From Desulfobulbaceae bacterium UBA5611 (lineage in GTDB: Bacteria > Desulfobacterota > Desulfobulbia > Desulfobulbales > Desulfocapsaceae): a stretch of DNA of 20,184 nucleotides. Both the position numbers and the translations under genes were made by a program. Positions 13,684 to 20,184 of the stretch are shown here, one piece after another; position 1 is the stretch's first letter; every line of letters begins with the position of its first letter. The stretch is from positions 84,478-104,661 of the forward strand of contig DIKT01000029.1 in the NCBI GenBank assembly GCA_002424635.1, written 5' to 3'. The notes beneath the pieces were generated by a model. The model was given only the letters and a program-made list of their open reading frames with translations. It was not told the origin of the DNA and ran no database searches.

Positions 13684-15458
13684 CGCAGATTGGCCGGCAG
13701 CAGGGTATGAATGCGCTTATCGACCAGTAGGCGGGTGGCCTCATCAACCTCAAGGACGTCAGTGTACCAGGGTTTCATGCGGCAGTCAAAGACGATGGGA
13801 GGAGTCAGGCCGACATGGAAGCGCTCCACGGCTGTGGCCGCACCATGGATATCGGCGGCTGGTTCAAAACGGGTGAACAGGGTCCAGAGAAATTCCTGCA
13901 TGGAGCAAGTGGCCTCAGAGCTGTTATCGACCAGAATGATGACCGGCCATTCAGCCACTCCTGACCACCTGCAGAGCTCAGCCGCCAATGCCGGCGTTTC
14001 CTGGTAATTATTGCCCTGCAGGACCAGAGTGCCGGCCATGAAGACTATGGGACGGCTGCAGGAAGAAGGTAGCGTCCCAGAAAAATTACCTGGCAGCTCG
14101 CGCTTCTTCTCTTTGCCCAGCCCCATCATCATCGCCTTGGAGCCCTTATTGACTGATGGTCCGGTATAATCCAGGGTGTCTTGGGAGACATTGGCAAAGA
14201 CAAAAAGATCTCGATGCCATTCGATACGTTCGAGCACATGTACCCATAATTTTGCGAAGTCAGCGATGTCGATTTCGCCATCAGTGACGATCAGAAATTT
14301 AGTCAGCGACAGCTGTCCTTCTCCCAGGATCCTCAGACCGCAGGCAAAGGCCTCCCGTGGATAGCGATCCTGAACCTTGGCGGCAGCCAGGCAATGAAAG
14401 CCGGTTTCGCCAAAGGTCTTGAGCTCTCTTACGCCCTTCATGACCAGAGGAAAAAGTGGAGAGAGCAGTTCCTGCAGGAAGTCACCAATAAAATAATCCT
14501 CTTGTCTGGGGCGGCCGACCACGGTGGCCGGATAAATGGCCTTATGGCGGTGGTAGAGGTGGCTGACCTGAAAGACGGGATAGTCATGCTGTAGAGAATT
14601 ATACCCGTAATGATCGCCAAATGGTCCTTCCGGGCGGCGGATATGGGGCGGCACCACTCCCTTGATGGCAAATTCAGCATTAGCCACCAGACGATGGCCA
14701 CCCCGGGGGTCAGCGACCATTGCCAGTTTTTTGCCCATGAGCAGGGAAGTGAGCATCAATTCAGGGATATCTTCCGGCAGCGGAGCAATGGCTGCCAGCA
14801 TCAGGGCGGGCGGGCCGCCGATGTAAAGGGTCAGAGGCAGGGCTTGATTCAGTTTCTCAGCTTCGTGATAATGATAGCCACCTCCTTTATGGATCTGCCA
14901 GTGGATACCGGTGGTGGTGTCACCGTGACGCTGGATGCGGTACATGCCCAGATTATGGCCGCGGCCGTCCGGGTGTTCGGTGTAAACCAGGGGCAGGGTG
15001 ACAAAAGGGCCGCCGTCGCTGTGCCAGGAGGTGAGCAGGGGCAGGCTGTTTAAGCGGGCAGGGGCTTGACAGTTATCAAGGATCGCACCGTGGCGGCTCT
15101 CTTTGAGGCCGATTTTTAACCCTTCCGTGACCAGATGACGATTGTCCCAAAGCTTCTTCATCTTTAAAGGCATGATGGTCTCGGTAAGATGTACCAGATC
15201 GCGGACAAATTGCTGAGGCCGGCGGCCAAAGGCCAGTTCCAGTCGTTTATTGGTTCCGAAAATATTGGTTACGACCGGAAAAGAACTGCCCTTGACCTTG
15301 GTGAAAAGCAGGGCCGGGCCTTGTCTGGCAATCACGCGACGATGGATCTCGGCGATCTCCAGATAGGGATCTACTTCCTGATCGATAATTATTAATTCGT
15401 TTTCCCGCTGGAGCAGGTTGAGATAACTGCGCAGGTCATCTAAGGTCTCATTTGTCAT
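13680..15458 (-). CDS. UbiD-family decarboxylase, probably of a menaquinone pathway
   Basis: UbiD enzymes use prenylated FMN to remove carboxylate groups from aromatic or unsaturated acids. The 592 residues exceed E. coli UbiD (497) and resemble the longer enzymes assigned to futalosine-type menaquinone synthesis. Motifs include RQGPALLFTKVKG (about 45-57), LGMYRIQ with Arg174, and RRPEGPFGDHYGY with Glu277. Relative to Aspergillus Fdc1 (Arg173, Glu277, Glu282, as I recall), the second acid is Asp282 here. No ubiX-like flavin prenyltransferase gene is nearby. The gene overlaps a small unknown ORF at its 5' end by 11 bases and rluB at its 3' end by 4 bases. No clear ribosome site precedes the ATG, consistent with coupling. 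Confidence 0.9.
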   Translation of the reverse strand: MTNETLDDLRSYLNLLQRENELIIIDQEVDPYLEIAEIHRRVIARQGPALLFTKVKGSSFPVVTNIFGTNKRLELAFGRRPQQFVRDLVHLTETIMPLKMKKLWDNRHLVTEGLKIGLKESRHGAILDNCQAPARLNSLPLLTSWHSDGGPFVTLPLVYTEHPDGRGHNLGMYRIQRHGDTTTGIHWQIHKGGGYHYHEAEKLNQALPLTLYIGGPPALMLAAIAPLPEDIPELMLTSLLMGKKLAMVADPRGGHRLVANAEFAIKGVVPPHIRRPEGPFGDHYGYNSLQHDYPVFQVSHLYHRHKAIYPATVVGRPRQEDYFIGDFLQELLSPLFPLVMKGVRELKTFGETGFHCLAAAKVQDRYPREAFACGLRILGEGQLSLTKFLIVTDGEIDIADFAKLWVHVLERIEWHRDLFVFANVSQDTLDYTGPSVNKGSKAMMMGLGKEKKRELPGNFSGTLPSSCSRPIVFMAGTLVLQGNNYQETPALAAELCRWSGVAEWPVIILVDNSSEATCSMQEFLWTLFTRFEPAADIHGAATAVERFHVGLTPPIVFDCRMKPWYTDVLEVDEATRLLVDKRIHTLLPANLR

Positions 15459-15717
15459 GGCTATCTATATCTTGCGGGTGATGAGTATGACTGAGTCCGT
15501 CCAGGAGAAAGAGATGGTGGTATTCTTCTTCACTGAGATTTCTTTTCAGGATATCAGTCAAAAAATCAACACAGGCATGAATGTCCTGTGTGGAGAGACG
15601 TTGACTCAGAAAGTCAGCAAATTCCGGTCTACCGGTAAGCTGTAAAAAGCAGGACAGTGATTGCTGGTCGAGTTGCGAATTAAGGCCGAAACAAATTTGT
15701 GAGGATTTATCGATCAT
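15448..15717 (-). CDS. Small hypothetical protein at the head of the ubiD-rluB operon
   Basis: The frame is open from a GTG at 15762, but ATG 15717 gives a more protein-like start (MIDKSSQICFGLN) and 89 residues; neither has a good ribosome site. The product is soluble and mostly helical in appearance, with two cysteines in the first half (SCFLQ, HACVDF) and a histidine-rich end (LSHTHHPQDIDSHDK). No membrane segment or known domain was recognised. Its end overlaps the UbiD-family gene by 11 bases, and a terminator lies just upstream, so it appears to be the first gene of this operon. A partner or regulator of the decarboxylase is possible but unproved. Confidence 0.55.
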   Translation of the reverse strand: MIDKSSQICFGLNSQLDQQSLSCFLQLTGRPEFADFLSQRLSTQDIHACVDFLTDILKRNLSEEEYHHLFLLDGLSHTHHPQDIDSHDK

Positions 15718-15791
15718 CGTAATGGAAGAAATTGTTATTTCAAGAATGTAAAAGCTGTTCACCAGGCTTAATGGGACTTTCCTTAAATAAA

Positions 15792-15823
15792 AAAAAAGCA
15801 GACACTAAAGTGTCTGCTTTTTT
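15792..15823 (-). terminator. Intrinsic terminator after the glycine-zipper lipoprotein gene
   Basis: AAAAAAGCAGACAC and GTGTCTGCTTTTTT form a 14-base perfect stem around a TAAA loop. Read on the minus strand it ends in a run of nine Ts, 33 bases after the stop of the lipoprotein gene. The A-run on the other side would allow two-way action. Confidence 0.9.
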
Positions 15824-15855
15824 ATCATTTAAAAGCCTACCGGGCAGAAGATTTA

Positions 15856-16296
15856 TTATTGTAACTGCCAGCGGCCAAAGTCATCCCGACAAGCGGTGGA
15901 ATAAGTGCGTTCGGTCTTGCCGTCAATAACGGCAATAATTTCAGCCTGTCGGCAAACTTGTTTTGTTTCAGGGTGAGAATAGGCCGGCTGTGGCAATACT
16001 TCATAGCTGTTACCGGTATCAGGATTACGCCAGGAAGTGGCGCGGCCGGATGTTCCTCGTTCATAAACATGATTGAGTTGCTCGCGGTCATATTTATCCA
16101 TTTCATTACCCACCATATAACCGAGCATGGTGCCAACCGCCGCGCCGATAAGGGTAGCCTCAGTGCTATGACCAATGGCCTGTCCGGCCAAGGCGCCGCC
16201 AATAGCTCCTACACCTGCTCCGGTTTGTCCTTTGGTGGCGCAGGAGGCAGTGAACAGGGAACAAATGAGAATAAGACTGAGAAAAAAATTATTCAT
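15856..16296 (-). CDS. Glycine-zipper lipoprotein (17 kDa surface antigen-like)
   Basis: The open frame begins at 16368, but the start at 16296 has a full AAGGAGG 9 bases upstream and leads straight into a signal peptide; this gives 146 residues. The lipobox TASC predicts lipidation at Cys19. A glycine-zipper two-helix region, GAGVGAIGGALAGQAIG and LIGAAVGTMLGYMVG (about 26-62), follows. The C-terminal domain has WRNPDTGNSYEV, a YSHPETKQVCR segment, and ends with a paired-cysteine pattern (Cys105 and Cys126) and GRWQLQ. This arrangement matches the Rickettsia 17 kDa antigen-like outer-membrane lipoproteins, thought to act in envelope integrity. It is a single-gene unit with its own terminator. 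Confidence 0.82.
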   Translation of the reverse strand: MNNFFLSLILICSLFTASCATKGQTGAGVGAIGGALAGQAIGHSTEATLIGAAVGTMLGYMVGNEMDKYDREQLNHVYERGTSGRATSWRNPDTGNSYEVLPQPAYSHPETKQVCRQAEIIAVIDGKTERTYSTACRDDFGRWQLQ

Positions 16297-16525
16297 TTTC
16301 AGAAACCTCCTTGAATATGGATGAAGAGTATTAAACTTAAACTTTAAAGATCGTTCATAACCGCGCATGGAATTGATAATATCTATTAAAACAATCGTCT
16401 AAATTAAAAAAAATGTCAAGTTCTAATCAAGTGAGCTGAAGACAAAGGACCGACTTTATAAGTATTTTAAAGTCATGGTTATATTTCACAGTCGTTAATA
16501 AAATGGCTGTTTTCTTCATGGAAAC

Positions 16526-17326
16526 CTATAGTTTGCTGGTGGCAAGAGGAGGTCGGGATGGTTTTGTAGAGCAGAGCCAGCGAGCCAGATTGCGACCCAG
16601 GAGCAGATTGCCGGCTGTAAGAAATTGATTTTGAAAAATGGCATCATCACCGAAAACAGCAAACGAGCCTTGGCCGAACTGGCCGACGATGATAAGGGAG
16701 AATGCCTGTTTCGCATCTTTCTCATTGAGAAGACCATTACCATTTAAATCTACCCAGGCATCCCCGCTGGTACTGGCAATTTCCTGCATATTTTTACCTC
16801 GGCTCATTAAAGCCCAGCCACCATAAACCATTACGCCGTCCATCTCCTGCGTCAATGGATGATCCTTTAAATGAGTTAATAAAAAGTCACGTCCATTGTT
16901 ATTCAGCATATTATGCTGCTCATAAATTGGTGCCGAAGAAATTGCTATCTCTAACCGGTATAATAATGGCATGAGTGGAGGGGCAATATGGGCCATGATT
17001 GCCATCTTGCCACCTTGATCGACAAATTCAGTGATGGCGTTAATTTCTGGTTCTGTTATGGGGAAAAAAGGCCCTGAAATGATCAGTATATCAACAGCAG
17101 ATAAAGATTTGGCGGTTAATGGATCATCAGAGATAGTGATCGTTGCGCCTTCAGCGGTAAAAAGAGACGCCAGTCCCGACAGGTCAAGGGGTCCGGTTTT
17201 AGAGGTAAGAAATTGTTGGCCGTGCCCTTGGTCGACAAGAATTATAGGTCCGGCTAGAGCCGAAAGGGGGAGCGAGATAAGGACCAATAAAAACCAGAGA
17301 TAACAATGACTTTTTATGCTGATCAT
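16526..17326 (-). CDS. Exported DUF4350-like protein with an EF-hand-like loop
   Basis: ATG 17326 is preferred to 17338 because GGAG lies 6 bases before it; 266 residues. A signal peptide with core CYLWFLLVLISLPL and a likely cut after ALA at residue 25 sends it to the periplasm. The mature part starts PIILVDQGHGQQF and has alternating strand and helix segments (VDILIISGPFFPI, FVDQGGKMAIMAHI), as in DUF4350 or GATase-like exported domains. Residues 183-194, DLNGNGLLNEKD, form a calcium-loop-like motif. FGDDAIFQNQF and an ARWL segment close the fold. Function is unknown. It lies 30 bases after the GspC-like gene (18 if the first ATG is used), so they are probably one transcript. Confidence 0.65.
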   Translation of the reverse strand: MISIKSHCYLWFLLVLISLPLSALAGPIILVDQGHGQQFLTSKTGPLDLSGLASLFTAEGATITISDDPLTAKSLSAVDILIISGPFFPITEPEINAITEFVDQGGKMAIMAHIAPPLMPLLYRLEIAISSAPIYEQHNMLNNNGRDFLLTHLKDHPLTQEMDGVMVYGGWALMSRGKNMQEIASTSGDAWVDLNGNGLLNEKDAKQAFSLIIVGQFGQGSFAVFGDDAIFQNQFLTAGNLLLGRNLARWLCSTKPSRPPLATSKL

Positions 17327-17356
17327 AATTTGCTCCATGGAAATGGTTGGTGAAGA

Positions 17357-17962
17357 TCAGAGATTAGGCTCTTCGATAGGTGGAGGCTCAGCTACTGCTG
17401 GTTCTGATAATTGATTTTGTATACCATCAGCCTGACTTATAGGAAGAGGAGGTGCCTGTTGAGCAAGGGTTGGCTCTTTGAAGGCCAATATCTCATCCTT
17501 TTTATTAAAGTGGAGAGTTATTTCTTTCCGCCTGATCTCTTTAATCATGGCCGTCAGAATGTTATCCCCCGTGTGGTAGCTATCTTGTTTTTTGGTAGCA
17601 TTGTTGATGATAACAGCCCGGGAATTATTCTGATTTCCCGATATCGTGCCAATCAGGGTCAAGTTTAACGAAGTAGGTTCCGGTTTTGCCGGTGGAGGCG
17701 GCAATGCTTCTGTTATGATTTTATTTTTATCTCGGCTATGGAAAAGATTTCGGTCAACAATGATGTGATAATCGGGCTTAACTTTTTGTTTTTTCGGCTG
17801 TATGGCAGTGTGGTCAATTTTTATAACAGGTTGGCTGGATGCCTTTTGCGGCTTAGTCGGCAGCTGGACATAATACTGCATAAATATCAGATAGAAAATG
17901 GCGGCTGAAAGCAGAAATCGCACAACCTTACCAATGCTTGGTATATTCCTACGAATTTTCAT
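17357..17962 (-). CDS. GspC-like inner-membrane protein without PDZ domain
   Basis: The 201-residue product has a short basic N-terminus, one membrane segment (about 13-33, VVRFLLSAAIFYLIFMQYYV), a linker, and a periplasmic domain like the homology region of type II secretion GspC/PulC. The core is IIVDRNLFHSRD (67-78), LNLTLIGTISG (99-109), SRAVI (114-118) and YHTGDNI (129-135), followed by RRKEITLHF. A proline-rich tail replaces the PDZ or coiled-coil end of full GspC. GspC links the inner-membrane platform to the outer-membrane secretin. No other secretion gene is present; the neighbour is the exported DUF4350-like gene. The start codon abuts an AGGA rather than having normal spacing, so the start is uncertain. 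Confidence 0.75.
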   Translation of the reverse strand: MKIRRNIPSIGKVVRFLLSAAIFYLIFMQYYVQLPTKPQKASSQPVIKIDHTAIQPKKQKVKPDYHIIVDRNLFHSRDKNKIITEALPPPPAKPEPTSLNLTLIGTISGNQNNSRAVIINNATKKQDSYHTGDNILTAMIKEIRRKEITLHFNKKDEILAFKEPTLAQQAPPLPISQADGIQNQLSEPAVAEPPPIEEPNL

Positions 17963-18055
17963 TCCTGCTAGTGTTGCATATATAAAAAGTAAGGCTTAGT
18001 CCTAAGAGGTAACCTGCTTATGTGCTCAAATTAAAATATTGTATAGCCATTTTTA

Positions 18056-18220
18056 TTATTCAGGGCAATCATTTTTAGAAGGGGGCTGATCGTGGGTCGA
18101 TTTTTTGTAGCCTACTTGGCAGCATTTGATTCCGCAAGTCTGATCTTCCCAGTAATAATTACCAATTGCTGGCGATGGCTTAATTCCGGGCCCTTGGGGC
18201 ACCCTGACATTCCTTGACAT
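18056..18220 (-). CDS. Possible 54-residue cysteine-containing small protein
   Basis: An ATG frame of 54 codons fills much of the 291-base gap between the GspC-like gene and cbpM. It starts MSRNVRVPQGPG, has a central YYWEDQTCGIKCCQVGYKK and ends SKNDCPE before two stop codons in a row. Cys29, Cys33, Cys34 and Cys52 could bind a metal or form disulfides. There is no signal peptide and no clear ribosome site. The frame is the same as that of cbpM and stays open back to the cbpM stop at 18254. No family was recognised; chance cannot be excluded. Confidence 0.4.
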   Translation of the reverse strand: MSRNVRVPQGPGIKPSPAIGNYYWEDQTCGIKCCQVGYKKSTHDQPPSKNDCPE

Positions 18221-18253
18221 ATTATGTCTCAGTTTTTTTACGATCCAGCGGGA

Positions 18254-18556
18254 CTATTGCCTTAACCTGACCTGCTCTTGCAATGCTGCCAACTCTTCCA
18301 GGAGATCTAAGGCCAGGGCTGCTCCGGGAAGATTAACACGCAGGTCCTGCTGCAGGCGCAGAGTGATTTGAATCCGTTTGATCTGGGTGGCGGCAAAACT
18401 CCAGTTCTGCGGGTTGTCGCCGCTGGGGCAGATGACTCCTTCATCAATCATCTCATGGATAAACTGGGCGTCGACCCGGCACAGGGCACAGCACTGACGC
18501 AGAGAAAAAAAGGCATTCTCGTCAAGGACCGTGCCGGTTACTGTGGTGTTGATCAT
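18254..18556 (-). CDS. cbpM: Chaperone modulatory protein CbpM
   Basis: CbpM is a small MerR-like helix-turn-helix protein that binds the J-domain of CbpA and restrains its chaperone and DNA-binding activity. The 100 residues agree with E. coli CbpM (about 101). The N-terminal half (FFSLRQCCALCRVDAQFIHEMIDEGVICPSG) has the winged-helix recognition pattern, and the C-terminal half is a helix, LPGAALALDLLEELAALQEQ, similar to the family's WPGIAVALTLMDDI. GAGG lies 9 bases before the start. cbpA is upstream with a 131-base gap that contains the inverted repeat TCACT-AAA-AGTGA at 18583-18595. The gene ends in TAG, after which the frame stays open for 65 codons. Confidence 0.88.
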   Translation of the reverse strand: MINTTVTGTVLDENAFFSLRQCCALCRVDAQFIHEMIDEGVICPSGDNPQNWSFAATQIKRIQITLRLQQDLRVNLPGAALALDLLEELAALQEQVRLRQ

Positions 18557-18687
18557 GTTTGCTTACCTCATGTCGATTATTGTCACTAAAAGTGATACTT
18601 TTATTTATGCTAACATAGGGGGCGAGATGATGACTAGCCTTGAGGCATTTATCCCCATGGTTGCAGGCGACGCTCGGGCCGCTTATT

Positions 18688-19647
18688 TTAAAATAACCCT
18701 TTACGTGGATTGGTCGGCATGAGCTCGGCCATCTCTTGATAAATTTGTTTCTGGGCCTCTGTTATCGGTTCCGGGGTGACGATAGTCAAAATCACGTATT
18801 GATCGCCGCTCTGGCTGGCAGCCGACAGGCCGCGGCCTTTCAGACGCAGCTTCTTGCCCGATTGGGAGCCGGGGGGAATCTTCAGGTCCACATTGCCGCC
18901 CAGGGTCGGCACCGGGACGGTCGCGCCCAGCGCTGCCTCCCAGGGGGTTATCGGCAGGAGAAGCTGGATATCCCTTTTGCTGATGGTAAATAGCCGATGC
19001 TGCTCGAAGGCTATTTCCAGAAAAAGATCGCCATTGCCGCCCTGTCCGCTGCCGCCTTCGCCCTGGCCTTCCAGCCGGATCTGTTGTCCTTCGATGATAC
19101 CCTTGGGGATAGTGAGCGATATGTTATGCGGGGATGTGGTCACATGACCGTTTTGATCGACCACTGGCCGGCTGAGGGTGATGGTTTTCTGGGCTCCCAG
19201 ATAACTGTCTTCCAGGGTAATTACGATCTTGGCATGGACATCCTGCCCCCTGGTATCAAAGGAGCGCCGGGCATGAAAGCTGGGACGGGCATGCCTGGCA
19301 CCGCTGCTTTTCCCAAATAAGGATTCAAAAAAATCACTGAACTGCGAAGAATCAGCCTGGGTGAAGCCGCCACCGCGGAATTCAAAACCGGCGTCCCAGT
19401 TAGGCGGCGGTTTAAAATCCTGACCGGCCTGCCAGTTACTGCCGAATTTATCATAGGCCGCCCGTTTTTCCGGGTCTTGGAGGACCTCATAGGCCTCGCC
19501 GATTTCCTTGAATTTCTCTTCAGCACCATGGCTTTTGTTGACATCGGGATGGAGCTTTCTGGCCAGCTTACGGTAAGCCTGTTTGATTTCGGCCTGGGAA
19601 GCATCTTTTTTCAGGCCCAGGGTCTGGTAATAATCCTTAAATTTCAT
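18688..19647 (-). CDS. cbpA: CbpA, DnaJ-class co-chaperone
   Basis: CbpA is a J-domain co-chaperone of DnaK that also binds curved DNA in E. coli. The 319-residue protein has an N-terminal J-domain with HPD at 33-35, a glycine/phenylalanine-rich linker (about 70-125, including FEFRGGGFTQADSSQFSDFFESLFG), and two DnaJ C-terminal beta domains (LTIPKGIIEGQQIRLEGQGEGG, LKIPPGSQSGKKLRLKGRG). There is no cysteine-rich zinc finger, which separates it from DnaJ. An AAGGA lies 8 bases before the start. The modulator cbpM follows, as in other bacteria. A 15-base palindrome lies just upstream of the start. Confidence 0.93.
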   Translation of the reverse strand: MKFKDYYQTLGLKKDASQAEIKQAYRKLARKLHPDVNKSHGAEEKFKEIGEAYEVLQDPEKRAAYDKFGSNWQAGQDFKPPPNWDAGFEFRGGGFTQADSSQFSDFFESLFGKSSGARHARPSFHARRSFDTRGQDVHAKIVITLEDSYLGAQKTITLSRPVVDQNGHVTTSPHNISLTIPKGIIEGQQIRLEGQGEGGSGQGGNGDLFLEIAFEQHRLFTISKRDIQLLLPITPWEAALGATVPVPTLGGNVDLKIPPGSQSGKKLRLKGRGLSAASQSGDQYVILTIVTPEPITEAQKQIYQEMAELMPTNPRKGLF

Positions 19648-19663
19648 TATGTTTATCCTTGCC

Positions 19664-19678
19664 TGGTTTTGAAAACCA
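19664..19678. promoter_or_regulatory. 15-base palindrome just upstream of cbpA
   Basis: TGGTTTT-G-AAAACCA is a perfect 7-1-7 palindrome starting 17 bases before the cbpA start codon, in the divergent gap to the shikimate kinase gene. It could be an operator or a leader hairpin. It matches neither the CIRCE nor the HAIR heat-shock elements as I know them. Confidence 0.35.
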
Positions 19679-19692
19679 ACTGATCTTCACAC

Positions 19693-19725
19693 TTGACACC
19701 ACTTTATGTTACCGCATACTATACT
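19693..19725 (+). promoter_or_regulatory. Predicted promoter of the shikimate kinase gene
   Basis: A perfect TTGACA (19693-19698) is followed by overlapping -10 candidates: CATACT at 16 bases, TACTAT at 18 and TATACT at 21. The start codon is 25-30 bases further on, so the leader is short. Confidence 0.5.
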
Positions 19726-19749
19726 GGAAATTAAAGGGAAAAAAACAGC

Positions 19750-20184
19750 ATGAAAGAGATAATTTTTCTCATCGGGTTTCGGGCCGTGGGCAAAACCACT
19801 ATCGGCAGGAAGCTGGCGGAGCGGCTAGGTTTTTCTTTTCTTGATACTGATGTGCTGATCTGCGAGCAGAAAGGTGCCACGGTCAGCGAGATTGTCGCTG
19901 CTGAGGGATGGGATGAGTTCCGCCGTTGTGAACAGGAGATTTTGAGGACGCTTGGCACAAGACAACGCTGTGTGATTGCCACCGGCGGCGGCGCTATCCT
20001 CCATCGCCATCTGTGGCTGCTCTTAAAGGAACATGGCCATGTGGTCTGGCTGACTGCCGATCCTGAGGTTCTGTGTCAGCGGATCCTGGCCGACAGCGGC
20101 AGTGCAGCCCAGCGACCTTCCCTGTCCGGCAAGGCGGTATGTGCGGAAGTGCGGGAAATATTGGCGCTCAGGGAGCCTTTGTAC
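19750..20184 (+). CDS. aroK: Shikimate kinase, first 145 residues (cut by window edge)
   Basis: Shikimate kinase phosphorylates shikimate at the 3-hydroxyl in the pathway to chorismate. The frame opens at ATG 19750 and runs off the right edge. Walker A GFRAVGKTT (9-17), the substrate-binding DTD in FLDTDVLI, the FRRCEQE arginine, ATGGGAIL (the glycine triplet) and the lid arginine in QRPSLSG are all visible. Full-length enzymes are about 170-180 residues, so the missing part is short. GFRAVGKT rather than GARGCGKT is a normal variant. Whether it is aroK or aroL cannot be decided; the symbol is nominal. A distant AAAGGG is the only ribosome-site candidate. Confidence 0.93.
   Translation, partial: MKEIIFLIGFRAVGKTTIGRKLAERLGFSFLDTDVLICEQKGATVSEIVAAEGWDEFRRCEQEILRTLGTRQRCVIATGGGAILHRHLWLLLKEHGHVVWLTADPEVLCQRILADSGSAAQRPSLSGKAVCAEVREILALREPLY

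Noticed and set aside
16385..16419. Promoter for the glycine-zipper lipoprotein using TTGACA at 16419-16414 (minus)
   Set aside because: The -35 is perfect, but the only fair -10 (TTTAAT) is 23 bases away; spacing is too long to call.
18531..18722. Plus-strand open frame between cbpM and cbpA (63 codons)
   Set aside because: It overlaps the cbpM start and the cbpA end antisense and has no ribosome site or recognisable features.

Overview
The window is an ordinary-looking bacterial chromosome segment of roughly even base composition. It is dense with housekeeping genes and shows no mobile element, CRISPR array, tRNA or rRNA. Several features point to a sulfate-reducing Desulfobacterota bacterium, most likely of the Desulfobulbales type, though this is inference from gene content. 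They are an ATP synthase cluster holding only membrane-sector genes (atpZ-atpI-atpB-atpE, no F1 genes), a NIL-domain ferredoxin of the kind linked to sulfide-dependent homocysteine synthesis in sulfate reducers and methanogens, a long UbiD-type decarboxylase resembling those of menaquinone pathways, and an orphan larB. BamD, lipoproteins and a GspC-like protein show that the cell is diderm.

Left part (1-4.5 kb): the 5' two-thirds of secD leaves the left edge on the minus strand. It has its own promoter and a leader of about 150 bases that contains a 21-codon hydrophobic open frame. Then comes larB (minus). Divergent from it is a plus-strand pair, an aminoglycoside-phosphotransferase-fold kinase and a P-loop kinase that are fused in many other bacteria, followed by the NIL-ferredoxin.

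Middle (4.6-12.4 kb): trxA-trxB-bamD form a minus-strand operon with a recognisable promoter. Divergent from it, hemL has a near-consensus promoter, followed by atpZ-atpI-atpB-atpE, which ends at a strong hairpin terminator. A nucleoside phosphorylase and rimO complete the plus-strand run.

Right part (12.5-20.2 kb): the minus strand carries ihfB, then an operon of a small unknown gene, a UbiD-family decarboxylase and rluB, whose ends overlap. Next come a glycine-zipper lipoprotein with its terminator, a two-gene unit of an exported DUF4350-like protein and an orphan GspC-like inner-membrane protein, and the chaperone pair cbpA-cbpM. After the cbpM stop codon the same frame stays open for 65 codons and contains a possible 54-residue cysteine-containing ORF. 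A shikimate kinase gene starts on the plus strand and leaves the right edge.

I did not find a clear undescribed multi-gene system. The best leads are the leader ORF before secD, the open frame after cbpM, the GspC-like/DUF4350 pair without other secretion genes, and the NIL-ferredoxin.
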